Part shown: positions 4,937-5,497 of the stretch, in pieces | Layout: every line of letters begins with the position of its first letter | How positions within the stretch are numbered: the first letter of the stretch is position 1 | The notes under the pieces: generated by a model | Told to the model about the DNA's origin: nothing | Databases searched by the model: none | Seen by the model: only the letters and a program-made list of their open reading frames with translations | Position numbers and translations under genes: made by a program | Assembly (NCBI GenBank): GCA_003646055.1 | Contig: QNDZ01000117.1 | Span: 1 to 5,497, forward strand | Origin: a bacterium | GTDB taxonomy: Bacteria > Hydrothermota > UBA3072 > B12-G15 | Length of the DNA stretch: 5,497 bases | Direction of reading: 5' to 3'

Positions 4937-5497
4937 ATGTTACTCCTCTTCTTCTCTGTTTCAAAATTTCTTGTAACCCCACCAAAACTGGAGATTGCTT
5001 CTCCAGGTGGAGACATTACAGAGGTTGTTTCTGTTTACAACCTTAATAAAACGCATCCCTTGAGGATTAAGGCATATACAGGTGATTGGTTTCTTTCAAG
5101 GGATGGTAAGATTATGTACGAAAAGTCTGGTAAACTCTCCCTTTCCTGTTCTCCATGGATAACCATCAATCCTGCTGAGTTTGATGTTCCACCCGATGGG
5201 AAGGTTGATGTAAGAATAACAGTCTCGGTGCCAGATTCAATAAAGAAGGGCCACTGGGGGGTTGTTTTTTTTGAATCAGTCCCCATTCCTGGTGCATGGG
5301 TTCCCACCATAAGGATTGCAGGAAGGATCGGGCTCACTGTTTATGTCTCACCAGGGAATGTCTCATACATGGGGGGTGAAATAACCTCTCTAAATTATTC
5401 AGATGGTACAGTTGAGATGGGGTTTCTTAACAATGGAGACATCTGGTTGAAACCCAAACTTATTCTCAGGGCAATAAAACCGGATGGCTCAACAATC
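4937..5497 (+). CDS. Periplasmic Ig-like chaperone / DUF916-like protein, 3'-truncated by window edge
   Basis: The frame is open from ATG 4937 to the window end, giving 187 residues with no stop. The N-terminus MLLLFFSVSK is a minimal hydrophobic signal; TAA at 4904-4906 limits extension, and only TTG 4928 or CTG 4916 are alternatives. The first domain (about 16-136) reads as a beta-sandwich of the PapD/DUF916 type. LEIASPGGDITEVVSVYNLN is the pattern of a first strand pair ending in a conserved N. SPWITINPAEFDVPPDGKV at 72-90 then matches the 'w...P..f.v.Pg' signature, and VRITVSVPDSIKKGHWGVVFFE at 92-113 matches the 'v.i.vP...k.G.w...i.f' signature. A second Ig-like domain starts near 140 (GEITSLNYSDGTVEMGFLNNGD). 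PapD-type chaperones cap fibre subunits in the periplasm, and DUF916 proteins partner WxL proteins at the cell surface. Position directly after two WxL/pilin-like genes fits either. The catalytic-like Arg/Lys pair of PapD is not evident. No Shine-Dalgarno precedes the start, suggesting low expression. Confidence 0.83.
   Translation, partial: MLLLFFSVSKFLVTPPKLEIASPGGDITEVVSVYNLNKTHPLRIKAYTGDWFLSRDGKIMYEKSGKLSLSCSPWITINPAEFDVPPDGKVDVRITVSVPDSIKKGHWGVVFFESVPIPGAWVPTIRIAGRIGLTVYVSPGNVSYMGGEITSLNYSDGTVEMGFLNNGDIWLKPKLILRAIKPDGSTI

Noticed and set aside
5035..5337. Minus-strand open frame of 100 codons
   Set aside because: It is antisense to the chaperone-like gene, whose plus-strand frame has clear beta-sandwich patterns and continues beyond both ends.

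Overview
The window is gene-dense and every supported gene lies on the plus strand. It looks like a diderm (outer-membrane-bearing) bacterium: there is a lipoprotein with a clear lipobox and an Omp85-type protein with POTRA domains. Base composition is moderate, and arginine is written mostly as AGA/AGG with only scattered CGN codons. That codon habit is common in thermophilic and deep-branching uncultivated bacteria, but the sequence does not allow a species or phylum to be named.

Region 1 (2-3843) reads as one tightly packed operon. It holds the 3' part of an unrecognised, mostly helical protein, a nine-TPR lipoprotein, a 117-residue single-pass membrane protein, and a small Omp85-family outer-membrane protein. 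The junctions are an ATGA overlap, a one-base gap, and a shared G in TAGTG, so translational coupling is likely throughout. A TPR lipoprotein next to a POTRA/beta-barrel protein recalls BamD/BamA or a TamA-type assembly or export module. The barrel protein has only two POTRA domains and a short barrel, so it is more likely an accessory Omp85 protein than BamA itself.

Region 2 (3844-3901) is a short intergenic stretch. It carries a good sigma-70-like promoter: -35 TTGACG, 16-base spacer, extended -10 TGtTAAAAT. Its predicted start site falls on the ATG of the next gene, so the transcript may be leaderless.

Region 3 (3902-5497) encodes two small secreted beta-rich proteins and then the first 187 codons of an Ig-like chaperone/DUF916-like protein that runs off the window. 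The two small proteins share a W-x-L-x-[VI] motif and an AG-[ST]-Y-[ST]...T-[LF/IT]-T C-terminal strand, as in WxL, spore-coat-U and pilin-like subunits. The second has by far the best Shine-Dalgarno sequence in the window. A strong GC-rich hairpin follows it directly, before the chaperone-like gene. This layout of abundant subunit, partial terminator and lower-expressed chaperone resembles a pilus or surface-fibre operon. My main proposal is that this is a WxL-like/DUF916-like or chaperone-subunit surface system in a diderm, possibly working with the neighbouring Omp85 protein. The homology is judged by eye only.

A recurring oddity is that three predicted secreted proteins (starts 2578, 3902, 4937) begin Met-Leu-Leu-Leu with a very short hydrophobic stretch, no basic n-region and no usable Shine-Dalgarno. 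In-frame stops just upstream prevent a longer start. No RNA genes, mobile elements or CRISPR arrays were seen.
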